Source: Solanum dulcamara (lineage: Eukaryota > Streptophyta > Magnoliopsida > Solanales > Solanaceae). From it: 64,000 nucleotides of DNA. Location of the stretch: the NCBI RefSeq assembly GCF_947179165.1, contig NC_077245.1, positions 22,605,740 through 22,669,739 of the forward strand. The letters are read 5' to 3'. This document shows positions 1-11,900 of this stretch, piece after piece. Under the pieces are notes generated by a model. That model made no database searches and had not been told where the DNA came from. It was given only the letters and a program-made list of their open reading frames with translations. Each line of letters begins with the position of its first letter. Positions within the stretch are counted from its first letter, which is position 1. The position numbers were made by a program, and so were the translations under genes.

Positions 1-1527
1 TAGATCAATGTCCCAAAATCCACAATACTTAGACAATTAATCCCTATTCAAAATCTACTATCTCACTTCAACTTATATAATTCAATTCAATCTAATGACC
101 CAACACACCATAATCCCCTCACAAAGAAAAATACAAGGTTCAACATACTTAATAAAAGTTAGAATTCTACTTGCCTTAGCTAAAAAGTCACAAACAGTCC
201 AAAATCACCGCTTTTCCTCTTCGATGATACCCCAAATCACTACAATCTAATCAAATATAGACTGACAATCACATTTAGAATCTATTGACACTGAAATCAA
301 GAAATTCAAGTGAAAAGGGTAAAATAGTCAAAAATATCATATAAAAAATTAAACATGAAGTCTGATTATTTTTGGATGAAAATCTTCCTCAAGTAATAAG
401 GAATCTAATGGTAAAATTCGTTTCAAAATGGAGTTAATGAGTTCAAAATCCCCATTTCTCATTCAAAAGATCATGTTCAAGAAAACTCCAAAATCTCCAA
501 TTTGAAATCCACAATTTGAAGTTAAAATGCAAAATTATTCAATGGAAATTAAGGAAAAGTGTTAGAAATACATTACTCAATAGTTTTCCATGAAAAATCC
601 CTTTGAAATTCGTCTCCACCGAGCTTAGAATGTCAAAAATAGAGGAAATTGGCCCAATTCCGTCTTTTAGAAAAGACACTGTTCAGGCCGAATTATCTCT
701 TTGCGATTGCGATCCACTTAAGTCGCAATCGCGAAGGTTAGGCCCTCGCTTCATCGTGATCAAGAAAATACCTCGCGATCATGAAGACCAATATAATGGA
801 ATATTGCGATCGCGGCAGGGATCCTCCGCTAATGCGAAGAACAACTGGATGCAATAGTTGACAACAACATATCACAAGGCTAAGTCTCCGAATAGATCCT
901 TGGGATTCAATTAGAATTTCGTGAACACAAACCAGATATACAACTATACTAAATTCGATGATCCGGACTCAATGGACCTATTGTAATTTGAATTTGATGC
1001 TTTCTTGACCCGAAATTTGATAAGTAGCAACTAAACTAGTTTTGGCAATTGCAACACCCAAAATACCCTCGGAACCTCTAAAAATTATAAGAAGTCATTT
1101 CTAGCATTAGAATCAGCTCCCGAAATGATTAGAACTATCAGAAATCCAATCGAACACCTGAACCTCAAATGTTGACCAAAGTCAAACATGGATCAAACTT
1201 TAACTCAATTTTCAACTTCGGACCTAAATTCCATGTTTTAACTCCAAATCTAATTCCAACAACTCTCTTAGACCAATTTCCATATTCTGAGGCTGATGAA
1301 ATAGATGGAATTTCATTTCGAGACTCGAAACTTCAATGGATTTCAAAACTCAAATTTTTACTACTTAAGCCTTTAAAATATATTTCTCAAGCAAAACCTC
1401 ATTTTTTCATAAGATTTCCAAAAAGTAACTTTCACACTCAACCAAAAGTGAGTCAGAGAAACTAATGGATGGGGTAAAATGATAATTTTATTAAAAATAT
1501 CAAAAATGACCTTTTGGGTCATTACAC
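1..1527 (-). repeat. Ty3/gypsy LTR, partial (runs off left edge)
   Basis: Read on the minus strand this starts at 1527 with TGTAATGACCCAAAAGG, a start typical of gypsy LTRs in Solanaceae, and continues to the left edge. It breaks the gag start of the neighbouring element, whose reading frame stops making sense exactly at 1527/1528. No coding capacity is visible. Around 690-840 a GCGATCGCGA-type palindromic motif recurs in several degenerate copies. The outer end and any internal region lie outside the window, so a solo LTR cannot be told from a full element. Confidence 0.65.
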
Positions 1528-1666
1528 TAGCGGGTGCTGCTCTCTCTTGGCCTTTGCCACGTCTCCTTCTCCTGCCTCTACCTCGGTCGCGCCCTCGAAC
1601 GGTTGGCTCCTCCTCTGGCTCAACTAGAGCTATGGGGTGAACACCATTGTAGCAGGTATTAACCAT
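1528..1666 (-). pseudogene. gypsy gag, N-terminal fragment
   Basis: The minus-strand frame starts at ATG 1666 and reads MVNTCYNGVHPIALVEP, followed by an Arg/Gly-rich stretch (roughly residues 23-40). This matches the usual beginning of gag in Solanaceae gypsy elements (MVNTRxNGVRP... then an RG-rich tract). Only about 46 codons remain because an LTR of another element was inserted at 1527. It lies downstream of the PBS and LTR of its own element (1871-3662). A gag protein would assemble virus-like particles around the RNA; this fragment cannot. Confidence 0.6.
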
Positions 1667-1870
1667 CTACGGATAAGAGAGTGAAAGAGGTTAGCTACCA
1701 ATTTGGATCACGAGATACCAATTGGAATTAAGTCATATCTCAAAGGAAAGAAGATAGATAAAGTTTTTTCTAAAGTCCTGTAGCCTCTCAAAGAAAAGTA
1801 CAGACGTCTCTGTATCAATCCCAAGACTCTACTAAACTCATTTTGGTATGACAAGATCAACGAACCTAGG

Positions 1871-1882
1871 GCTCTGATACCA
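1871..1882 (-). promoter_or_regulatory. Primer binding site, initiator tRNA-Met
   Basis: The plus strand reads GCTCTGATACCA; the minus strand is TGGTATCAGAGC, an exact match to the plant initiator tRNA-Met 3' end. It lies 4 bases from the LTR edge at 1887 and fixes the element's orientation as minus. The leader to the gag ATG covers 1667-1870. Confidence 0.85.
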
Positions 1883-1886
1883 ACTT

Positions 1887-3662
1887 TGTCATGATCCTGA
1901 CCCGCCATGACTGACACCCACACTAACCCTCCGATGGGAGAACCATTAAAACAACCCAACTATCACATTAATGAGATGCAAGAAGTGTAAAAGATGCTGA
2001 AGAAACTTAAGTTAGTAGAAATAAGGTTGAGTTCCCATAAACTTAGCAGAATCTAGTCAACAACCCCAAAACATGCAGAAATATCTAGAAACTAAAAGTC
2101 AATATTACCAAAACTCTAAACAAGTCATCAAGTCTAGGGAAAGGGAATGCAATCCCAAATAAAGTCATTGAAAAGTAGACCAGAGTTAAAAGTCTAAGTC
2201 CCAGAAGAAGGACTAGAAGTAAGAGAGTCCACGACAGCCTGAAAGAAATAACTCACCCTTGAACTCAAACTAATGTCACTCCTCTAAGCGAGGTCTCTCC
2301 GCAGCCGGCTGAATATGCCCTGTACTCAACAAAGACAGAGCAAGTGAAGTTTCAGTATACAAAATCAATAGTGTACTGATAGGATCACTCGACTAGTCAG
2401 TAAGTAGAGCATGGACAAGTAAACTCAACATAGTAAGCACATATATACAAAATAAGAATAATCATTTTCATATCAATCGGTACTTAGCAAGACCACATTT
2501 CAACAATCTCAATATCATGCAACTTCTCATAAAGGTCCTCTCATGGGATTTGCAAACATTTAATTTGTGTCGAAACATGACACCTGATTTAAGGTTTGTA
2601 TCAGAATATGACACCCAGTCCAAATGTGTGTTGGGACATGACACCAGATCCAATTATATATCGGAATGTGACCCAGATCCAATTATGCAATTCAATCATA
2701 AATTACCAACAATAGTCCACATTATAACACCAAGAAAGGTTCATCACAAAACAGGCCAGTAAGTGATCATTTTACATATTTGATAGAATGCTTCCCTATT
2801 CATATACACACATACATACAATGAAGCAACTTAACAAGTACATGAAACACATGTGGCAAAACAAAACTATCACCTACCTCAAATTTGAGCTTCAACCACT
2901 CTAAAATAAAAGAGTTTTCCATTTCCGGGTTTGTTCTGCTTGTTTTTGGTCTAAAAACAGTAAATACATACAAATGATCAATATAATGGTCTACCTTAGT
3001 CGAATTATAGTATAATTCCCCTCTTAGACCAACTCATGATCCTAAACCCCACCTAGGGCTAATTTCCACCATTACCCACAGGACAAAACCCTCCCACAAT
3101 GACCAATTATCCTAGTTTATGGGTTTTAGGAATTGAATAATGAGTTTAGGGAGAAAAAAACTTACCTTAAGCATGAGAATTCATGGAAAAATGATAAAAA
3201 AATCGCCCTGGGTCGCCTCCTAACGTCTTAAGAACAATTTTTGCAGAATAATACCATTTCTGGGGTTTTTTTCGTCTTTAACTTCGCGACTTGAGCTCTG
3301 GCGGGTTGCACGGAAACAAAGAGCTCAGAACTTGATTTCCAAACTCCCGTTTCAAAACACACCCTCATCCCATGGCATCTTAAATAGTACCCTTCACGCT
3401 GAATCCAATTCTGAAAGTTTTACTCATGCCAATGAAATTCCGTGAAGCTGTAACAGCTCCTTATCATCTTGGTTATCAGCTAATTTAATCAAATTAAAGA
3501 TTCGATCCCCCACCTATCACAAGGTCACCCTAGACCTCACTTGACTCAGAATTCGTCCAAGTCTGGCCTAGGCTAAATTTTTTCGAAGTTACTACCCGAA
3601 GTTTTCTGACCCAAAATTCTTTTCCCTTGACCTATTCATAACGACGGAGACTGATCGTTACA
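1887..3662 (-). repeat. Ty3/gypsy 5' LTR (minus element)
   Basis: The LTR is 1,776 bp, with TGTCATGATCC at 1887 and ...GATCGTTACA ending at 3662, so TG...CA termini on both strands. It abuts the PBS at 1871-1882. It contains a four-copy 31-bp tandem repeat at 2564-2687. The partner 3' LTR is not in the window. Confidence 0.75.
2564..2687. repeat. 31-bp tandem repeat, 4 copies
   Basis: The 124 bp equal four 31-bp units, each with a core like ACATGACACC followed by AGATCCAAT. The units are degenerate relative to one another. They lie inside the gypsy LTR. Confidence 0.7.
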
Positions 3663-3803
3663 AATGCCGACAGTAAAATATAAGGGAAATAAGGATTTTT
3701 TTTCTTTTTTCTCCCCCCCCCCCCAAGATCATATTATTTACTCTTGGAAGTAGTTAGTAAAATGGTAAAATTGCAACCTGGTCAAAGTTCAAGGTTTCAA
3801 ATG

Positions 3804-3871
<68 letters not shown>

Positions 3872-6664
3872 CTGTTACCACATTCAAGTTTTTTACCAAC
3901 AATAAGTATTACAAGGCCTAAGATAACTTCAAATCCATTGTGAAATAACTTGTTTAGCCAAAAAGCATTTTTGCAAAGAGCACTTTAAACTCACACTTGA
4001 ATCTTATATTTATATTAAGATGCTTCTGGACATTTTGTGTTCGTTTGATTCACATAGTTATATGCACATACTAGTTATATAGAAATTATAATGAAACAAT
4101 TGCTTATGCTGGAATTAATCATATATGAATTGTTATGAATTGACTAATGGTAAAGAGATTTTATACATGGTTACTTACTTTAAAAGTGCATTTTTATCTT
4201 TAAATAATGTAACCCGTACATTAATACACCTATATTCTTATTTCATATTTTATTAGGCATAACATAATACATACATCAAATCATCGATTGTCCCAAAATT
4301 TAATGCAAACATATTTTTTTTTGGCTTATCGAAATATTTTTATGATGGGATTAATTACTTCAAGCATTAGTCAAACGACCCTTACATATATCATGTGATA
4401 TTATTTGATTAGATACAAAATATTAAAGCATAATTTGATTTGTATATCAAGTAGTAGTAAAAAGTTTTGAAAAACACTATACATTAAATTTGAATTTTGA
4501 TTTAAATCAAAATTTTAAATTTTATGGAAGTTGCTGAGAAATGATATTATGATGGAATATTGTCAAATATTTTGGTGTAGAATCACTGTTTCAAAAGGAC
4601 AATTTGCCAACTGTAAAAACCAACCACTTCATAAAATGGTTTAACAAAATTCCAGTAAATTAATGCATATTGTTTTTAAATAATGTAATATTTAATTCTC
4701 TAGCTAAGCCTTTCGAAGATCCCTAAATTAAGGTGGTGTTAGTGTAAAGTCACATTTTTCCTCTTAAACATTTTTTCTTTGGTCGGTTAGGCACTGAGAC
4801 ATGCAAGTTGAATGTTAATTAACCAATTAGTCAATAATCTTTTGTCCAGATTTCTTGCCAAATGACGTATCTAGCTAGTAGATGGCATAAACTAATTACC
4901 TAATTACCATTATAGTTATGATGCTTGGTTAATAAACGGGTCATTTGGTTACGGATTAGAGCTATATACATATCAGTAATGCAAGAATGAGCCGGGTAGA
5001 ACATAATTAGTAATGTATGTATGACTTATTCAATCTTCTATCCTCATATATAAAATAATACATAAACTAACTTATAATAATAATATAGATTTTATTTATG
5101 TGAAATTGTAAAATGATAATTGAACGTCGAACTTGATCATATGAATTTTAATAAACATGATAACTCAGCTTCCTAACCAAACAATCCCTTGGGTAAGTAG
5201 TGCTTTATTACTTCTAAATTAAGGTCTATTTGTTTTTAGTTGTTATGATAAAATTTTGCACAATCCTTAAGAAAAATTAATTGAGATTGTAGTTTGACTA
5301 ATATATCCCTCATTAATTCTTTAATTTTATCTATTTACGTGCCATTTAAATCTAAAATAATTAATGATAAGGGCAAAGTTGGAAAATAATAACTAATTTT
5401 CTCTTAATTGTTTAAATTGACAATTATTTTGAGATAAGTATTTTTAATATACATGACAAATAAAAAAGCACGGAGCGAACTTATAATTTTAATATGTCAT
5501 TTTAGAACTTATAATTTTAATATGTCTTTTTAGCAATCAATTAATGTTTTTGTCACATGACATATTAATATTGTTGAATGTAATTATGTACTCCATGCAA
5601 TAGAGTTAAACTTTCAATTTGGAGGAACAAGTTCTAATCAGCTTGTGACAATTAAGTAGTTTTATGGTAATTTAAAATCTTAGTTTAAGAATTTAAAATA
5701 TTATGTCCATTTTAATACAATTTTTTAAGTTATCACTATTTTTTGCTTATTAATTGTTTAATTATTTGTTTAAACTAGCAATTGGTATAATTCAATCACA
5801 TCTGAATTCAATTCTCAATATAAACTATTAATTATTATACATTGTTTCTTAATCAATCAACTTATTAGCTTTGTTGGGTTGGCTTGACCTATTAACATAA
5901 ACGCTTTGGTTGAGCTCAACTTCTATTTGGACTCAACTTAATTTTAAAAGCTCTATTCAGCTTAGACTAGCTCAGCTCACTTGGCTTTACACTGAAGCCT
6001 AGGAGCAATCAGCAAAAAAAAAACCATACTTTTTAAATTTCAAAATATTTATCGCAATTTTTTTATATTTGAGAGTAAAAAAAAAATATGAACTTTGACC
6101 AATAATTTAATACATATATATTTTCATCATATCGGTATAAGAAAAAATGTAATTTTTAGTATTTTTTATATAGTTTTTAAATATTTAAAATTTTGAATTA
6201 ATCTAATCTAATTTAACTTTGAAAACGAGCTAAATTAACTCTTGAAAAAACAAAAGGTAACAACTATTTTGCAATTAGTATCAGGAGAAATTTTCATTCA
6301 ACTTGTACAATAAGAAAAGAGAGAATCAACAAATAATTACGTGTGGGAGGAACATGTGAGGGTTTTTCTCTTTTCTGGTTTAAACACATGTGGAAGTTGC
6401 TTTGTACCATAAAATCATTACCAGAAATAATTACTTAATTAATTAACATGAATATTTATTCTGTTAGCCACCTGATAACATAACAAAGGAGTATGTTTGC
6501 AATTAATTAATTTTTGCCTAAAACAGTGTGATTGGAAGATATCTTTTGAAATAATTTTAATTTAATTCATAAAACTGTCTGGGGGAAGGAGAAAGGATGG
6601 AGAGGACGGTTTGTACGGATTTGACCCGACATTCTTCTTCATCACAAAATGCCACCTTAGAAAT
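3663..6664. other. AT-rich intergenic spacer
   Basis: There is no ORF with recognisable coding character. It holds a C tract at about 3713-3724, the (TA)n array at 3805-3871, and long A- and T-rich runs. Some stretches (6120-6230) resemble the inner part of the MITE family seen at 32,078 and 33,645, but too weakly to delimit. Confidence 0.5.
3805..3871. repeat. (TA)33 microsatellite
   Basis: This is an uninterrupted TA dinucleotide run of about 67 bp, the longest simple repeat in the window. Confidence 0.95.
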
Positions 6665-7259
6665 TCAATAAAAAATATTTTTTCTATTTCAAAATAAGTG
6701 TCATCTTAGCAAAATAAACTATCCCAAAAAATGATGTTCAATTTTCAATTTTCTATATCTTTATACTTCATCTTTTTAATGATATTCAACTTTCAAGAAA
6801 TATTTAGGCTAATTAGTAATCTACGCAATGTATTTATTAATTTCTTAATGAATATAATTTTTGCTAAGATAATACTTCCTCCGTTTCTATTTATATGTCG
6901 TCCTTAATAAATAGTCTTTAATATTTGTCATTTCACAAAATCAATGCATAAATGACATTATTCTTCCTATTTACCCTTGTGAATTATTAGTTTTGAAAAT
7001 ATATATTTGACCAACATAGAAAAACTAAGTAAATAATTCATGTCTATTGGTCAAATAATCAACTAATCAAAATAAATTAATTTATGTTCATTTATTGAAA
7101 ACTTGACTTCAAAAACTTGTAAATAAGGGTAGAATAGTAAATTTACTTAGTTTTTTAATGCACATTAAATCTAAAATGGTGGGATAGTATTTTATTAATT
7201 TCTTAAGGAACATAATTTTTGCTAGAGATAATATTTATTTTGAAATGGAAGGAGTATTA
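6665..7259. mobile_element. Nested MITE-like inverted repeats
   Basis: The left outer arm (about 6676-6710, ATTTCAAAATAAGTGTCATC) pairs with the right arm (about 7218-7256, ending in TTTTGAAATGGAAGGAGTA). Inside, a second element starts with AATACTTCCTCCGTTTC near 6871. A roughly 40-bp stretch ending in TTTTTGCTAAGATAA at about 6869 is repeated at 7190-7234. This suggests one Stowaway-type MITE inserted near the end of another. No transposase is present. Boundaries are approximate. Confidence 0.45.
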
Positions 7260-7725
7260 CAAAAATGTTTAGGGATAAAAGAAAAAGGAGAAAAACGATG
7301 ATAATGCAATTTCAAAAATTGAAGAGAGATCCTACTATTTATTTCTAGAAGGAACTCATAAAAGAATTAAATTTGTCAAATTACTATTTTGAAATTGAAT
7401 AATTTGCCTTTCTTATTGTGTAATGTTACTCTGCTGTTAAAAAGATGTTTCCTTTTGCTCTTGACCCCCTTAAAAAGTTCCAACTTAGGATAATTTATTG
7501 TAAACTTAACCTAAATTCCATAGTAAAAAAACTCAATTACAATTTATTTCTTATTTTTCTTAAATTATTTGATTTTTCTGATTTTTCTCAGATTTCTGAT
7601 ACATTACTGGTTCTTCTGATACATCACGTTTTGGGTGTAGTATAATTAATGTTGTTGAGTTATTTATGGATAGTAACGTAATTTAAGTTATGATTCCTTG
7701 TTTCAATCAATTAGTTTGCTAAATA
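7260..7725. other. AT-rich spacer
   Basis: No supported gene. The 66-codon ORF at 7445-7645 is Leu/Ile/Phe-rich in the way random AT-rich DNA is, and has no recognisable domain. Confidence 0.5.
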
Positions 7726-8090
7726 AGAGAAATAATCCATATAAAGCATAACAGTTATGAGGGACATGAAAAACTCAAAAAACAGAACATAACATCGAAC
7801 AAAAACTTCAATCCAAAATTCAAATTTCATCAACCGAATCGAGATAAATATTCCGATACAAAGTCACAAAGGCTTGACAGGGGAGAGGAGAGTAGAAGAA
7901 ATAGAGAGTTATTGGAGAAAATGGTGGAAAAGAATGAGAATATGATGAGAAAGATGAATGAACTGTGCCAAAAAAATAAAATACAAACACGGATGCTTAA
8001 TTCGCTAGCGCAGAGGGTGGATCAATTAGAGAAAACTTTCCTATATGATAGGTTGAAGGCTAAGAAGAAGAAGAAGAGACATCCTGCTTG
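7726..8090 (+). pseudogene. Orphan last exon, BAG-family co-chaperone-like
   Basis: A frame open from the in-frame TAA near 7722 runs to TGA at 8088-8090 without stops, although it has no early ATG. The last 70 or so residues have real protein character: LLEKMVEKNENMMRKM, then NELCQKNKIQTRMLNSLAQR, then VDQLEKTFLYDRLK and a final Lys-rich tail. This is a charged heptad-like coiled coil with a basic C-terminus. It resembles, from memory, the extreme C-terminus of plant BAG-family chaperone regulators (BAG8-like), which bind Hsp70. A polypyrimidine stretch and AG candidates before about 7722 could be a splice acceptor. No upstream exons with BAG or IQ motifs are visible, so this is either a displaced gene fragment or the last exon of a gene too decayed to see. 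The family assignment is inference. Confidence 0.45.
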
Positions 8091-8987
8091 ATTCTTGTTG
8101 TAACAAAACTGTGATAATGGATCTCATTTTCTTTTCTTCTTTTTTTAATTTTTTTGGGGCTCTTTCTTGTGCCTTTAATATTTCACCTTGTGATAGTGGG
8201 CATATACTGATGAAAAAACAATTTAGTTTTCAACTGAATTGTGGTTGATACATAACATCTTGTATTGATATAGGTTGTAGATTTATTAGAAGCAGTAAAG
8301 CTTGATACATGAGAATCTGATACATAAACTTTCATCTTATATTTGAGTTTTATACATTGATAACTGATACATGACCATTCGACAGATTTATGGTTGATAC
8401 ATTGAAGATTGTTGTATTAGCTTGAAAGAACAAATGAATCAGATCAAAATACTACCTGATACATTACATAATTTGCTTCAGGAAACAGAACATAATATGA
8501 TACATTAGAGTAGCAGATACATATCAAACTTATGTATCAAGTATATGACAAATCCATATACATAGTGTTACATAGAAAATAGACTACTATTTTGACTTTT
8601 TTTTCTTTTTTGGAACCTTTTGGAACTAGAGATTTTGAACTTGAGACTATTAGCACTGGAGATTTCAAACTTGAACAAGCATTCTTTCGTAATTTTTTCA
8701 TAATTAAATGCCTTATTATAGTGTTTGAATATATTTTCATCAAAACCACTACTATTAGAAGAATCAGAATCATGTGTGAGAAATTAGGAATATGCTTAGT
8801 AAAAGTTATGAAAATAGAGAGAGAATGCAGTTGAGAATCAAAAGGAGATGATAGATTGTAACCTCTAACTCATGTGATTGATTTTAGGCGAGAAATTAGG
8901 GATATGCTCAGTAAATTTCTTAAATTTTTGGATCTTGAAAATGGAGAGAGAACAAGAGAAAAGGATTTAGAGGAGAGAGAATGTTTT
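8091..8987. other. Spacer with GATACAT-rich tract
   Basis: No supported gene. At 8240-8540 the heptamer GATACAT or its complement ATGTATC recurs at irregular spacing. Two related blocks (near 8776-8830 and 8888-8960), both containing GAGAAATTAG and a GAGAGAGAA stretch, form an imperfect tandem duplication. A minus-strand Asp/Ser-rich then Lys/Phe-rich frame over about 8580-8770 looks mildly exon-like but cannot be assigned. Confidence 0.4.
8240..8540. repeat. Irregular GATACAT motif cluster
   Basis: About ten occurrences of TGATACAT, TTGATACAT or the complement ATGTATC fall within 300 bp. Two more occur near 7598 and 7619. Spacing is irregular, so this is not a simple tandem array. Confidence 0.6.
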
Positions 8988-11900
8988 TGTGACGACCCAA
9001 ACCCGTAGGCCGCGACTGGGGTACGACCTGGAACCCCTTATGCGTATCTATCAGCTATACTTAAGTTGAACCGTGTGCGATGTGTTACTATATACAAAAA
9101 CTCCAATGGGTCAAAAACTTTTTTCATCTACCTGTAGTCTCTTTCACCTGTATCATAACATGAAAGGGCACGCAAACCAACAAGGCTGCCATAACACAAA
9201 AACCTTACAGTATGCCGTATGAGCACAACTGAAACAAACGTATAATCAACCCACATACACATGTCTACAGACCTCTAAGAGTATAAACTGTATCATATGG
9301 TAGGACAGGTCCCCCGTCGTACCCCTTCATAATAGAATATATACAAATGACCAGCGTCAAAAGTTAGGCTCCAGAACAGTGGAGCACTTCCAACATAGCT
9401 GAGTGGAAATCCTACGTCGGTGGATCCCTCAAAATGAACATCTATACCTGCTGGCATGAAACGCAGCCCCCCGAAGAAAGGGGGTCAGTACGATACATGT
9501 ACTGAGTATATAAAGCATAACATAGCATAAATGAGATTTCAACTGAAATAGGGATGCAGGCACCAAATATAACAGTTAACGAATCACTACACCTGCACCG
9601 TGTGAAATGAGGGCATGTATATCTTCCTCACATACTGTACCCAGCCCGTTATGGGACTCGGGGTTAAATATGTATCACTATGTTTTCATATGCATGCCTA
9701 TATACTATATCCGGCCCTTTAGTGAGGGACTTGGTGAAACTGTCATTTCATCGTTATCATGCCTGGCCCTTCATGGGATGTGGTGAATAATCATTTCATC
9801 ATATATCATGCCTGACCCTTCATGGAACGCGGTAAATCAGCATTTCATCATTTATTATACTCGGCCCTTCATGGGATGCGGTGAATAACCATTTTATCAT
9901 ATATCATGCTTGACCCTTCAAGGGGCGCGGTGAATCAGCATTTCATCGTTTATCATGCTCGGCCTTTCATGGGACGCGGTGAATAATTATTTTATCATAT
10001 ATCATGCCCGGCCCTTCATGGGATGCGGTGAATTAGCATTTCATCGTTTATCATGCCCAGCCCTTCATGGGACGCGGTGAATAACCATTTCATCATATAT
10101 CATGCCCAAGCCTTCATGGGACGCGGTGAATCAGTATTTCATAGTTTATCATGCCCGGCCCTTCATGGGATGCGATGGATTCATCATTTATCATGCCCGG
10201 CCCTTCATAGGACGCGGTGAATTCATCATTTATCAACATGCATGAGCGGAGTGGCGAGTAACCTTATGCAAGTAAAATCACCGTCTAAGATTCAATGAAA
10301 TAGTCAAGTGAACCGTCACTTGAAGATGTAGTACTTGTCTTAAGTACCCTCTACAGGTCATTAGGGATCATATTAAGTGGAGCCCCAGGCATCATAGACA
10401 TGTATCAAGGTAATGTTACACAGCTCATGCAATTAGAGACATTTGTCTTCTTAGAGTCGTTAGTATTAGGGGCTTATGCATTCACTTACTATTCGTCATA
10501 TCGAAGGCTCGAGGATAGTGGTTTGAACTATTTTAAGAGTTTTAACCTTCAAAAGCGAACAAGAATCGCGAGTTATACTCGGAGCCTATAAATGGAATTA
10601 CCTCTAACTCATATCATATATAGTTTTACTTACATTAAGCCATTTCAAGAGAAGGAAAGGATAGGCTTCACGTATACTATTTTTCATCATGTTGGAGACT
10701 TACAAGACCATAACTCAACTATCGCAGGAGTTCTAACACCAAGAAGTGCATAAGACTTACGAATTATACTCGGAGCTTTATGAATGGAATTATCCTCGAA
10801 GCACATATTACATTCCACTTATATCTAAGACATGCCGAAATAAAAGAAGAGATAGCTATACATACCTCTTATCGAATGCTTTTAACCCGTCTTGTCGCGT
10901 CGTCCTCTGAACCTATTTAACAAGAAGGTAGCACTAATATTAATAACCTTTAACTTTCCAGCTTCTAAATCCACAACCAAGCATCCACATGAATCAATTC
11001 CTTATCCGCCTTTCTCGACTGGTCTCGACTAGTCTTTTAGTTAGTTAAGGAGTTAGTGGAAATCGGGTAGCATCTCCTCTATAAATTCTCCTATCTGAAA
11101 TTTCAATTTAATCTCCAAACCTTAGAAACCAACCAAAAACAAAAATCATCCGCTCATATGCAATTAAAACATGGCAACATTATGCAATACAAGCTTCCAA
11201 CAACTCGCTTAAAATTATGAGACCAAAATAGGGTTTTTAGTCGCTATTTTGTAAAACCTTTAACTACACGAACCGGAATGTAACGTGGCTGAAACCAGCA
11301 GCATATACAATAATTTTTAGTCATGTTCCAGCCCTGCAACATAGATAAATCTCCTCTAAACACAACATCATGCTAACGACAACACTAGTTAAACTTTAAG
11401 CCAACTAGAATACACCAAAACAGTCCCTACACGACTTGTAGCCTCCTTCAGTAGTGACGTAAATGTTTTCACATCTCCAACTCATATTTACACATCCATA
11501 ACATGCTTAAACACTTAACCAAACGTGGGACAAGAGAATCAAACCTTACCTTGCTGAAAATTGACTTCGGAAGCTCTTTAACGTACTGAAAATTGGTGGG
11601 CTGTTTGGGTCACATTTTTGCTGCCCCAAATAGAAATTTTACGCTATTAAACACCATTATATCACCATAGGATACCTTAAATAATTAATTCATGAAGTAA
11701 AATTGGGGAACTCACCTTGGAGGAGCTTGATCGTGGCTTCTCTTCCTTTCTCTCTAGGTTTTCTCCATTTCTTTTCTAAGTGTCAAGGGTTGAAAATGAA
11801 AGCTTAGTCATAAGACTAAGCATATATATCCTTTTTGGGTGTGACATGTGGCATCCCCCTAGGGGTGACACGTGGCAGCCCCCAGGGCACCACCTCATCC

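Noticed and set aside
1373..1666. A 97-codon minus ORF with an Arg-rich middle that looks like one protein
   Set aside because: Only its first 46 codons are gag; the rest is the inserted LTR read through by chance.
8537..8834. Overlapping ORFs as a small secreted or nuclear protein gene
   Set aside because: They are antisense to each other, in low-complexity DNA with no promoter or homology that I recognise.
9600..10260. Regular repeats that could be taken for a CRISPR array
   Set aside because: The units are contiguous tandem copies without unique spacers and lie in a plant LTR.
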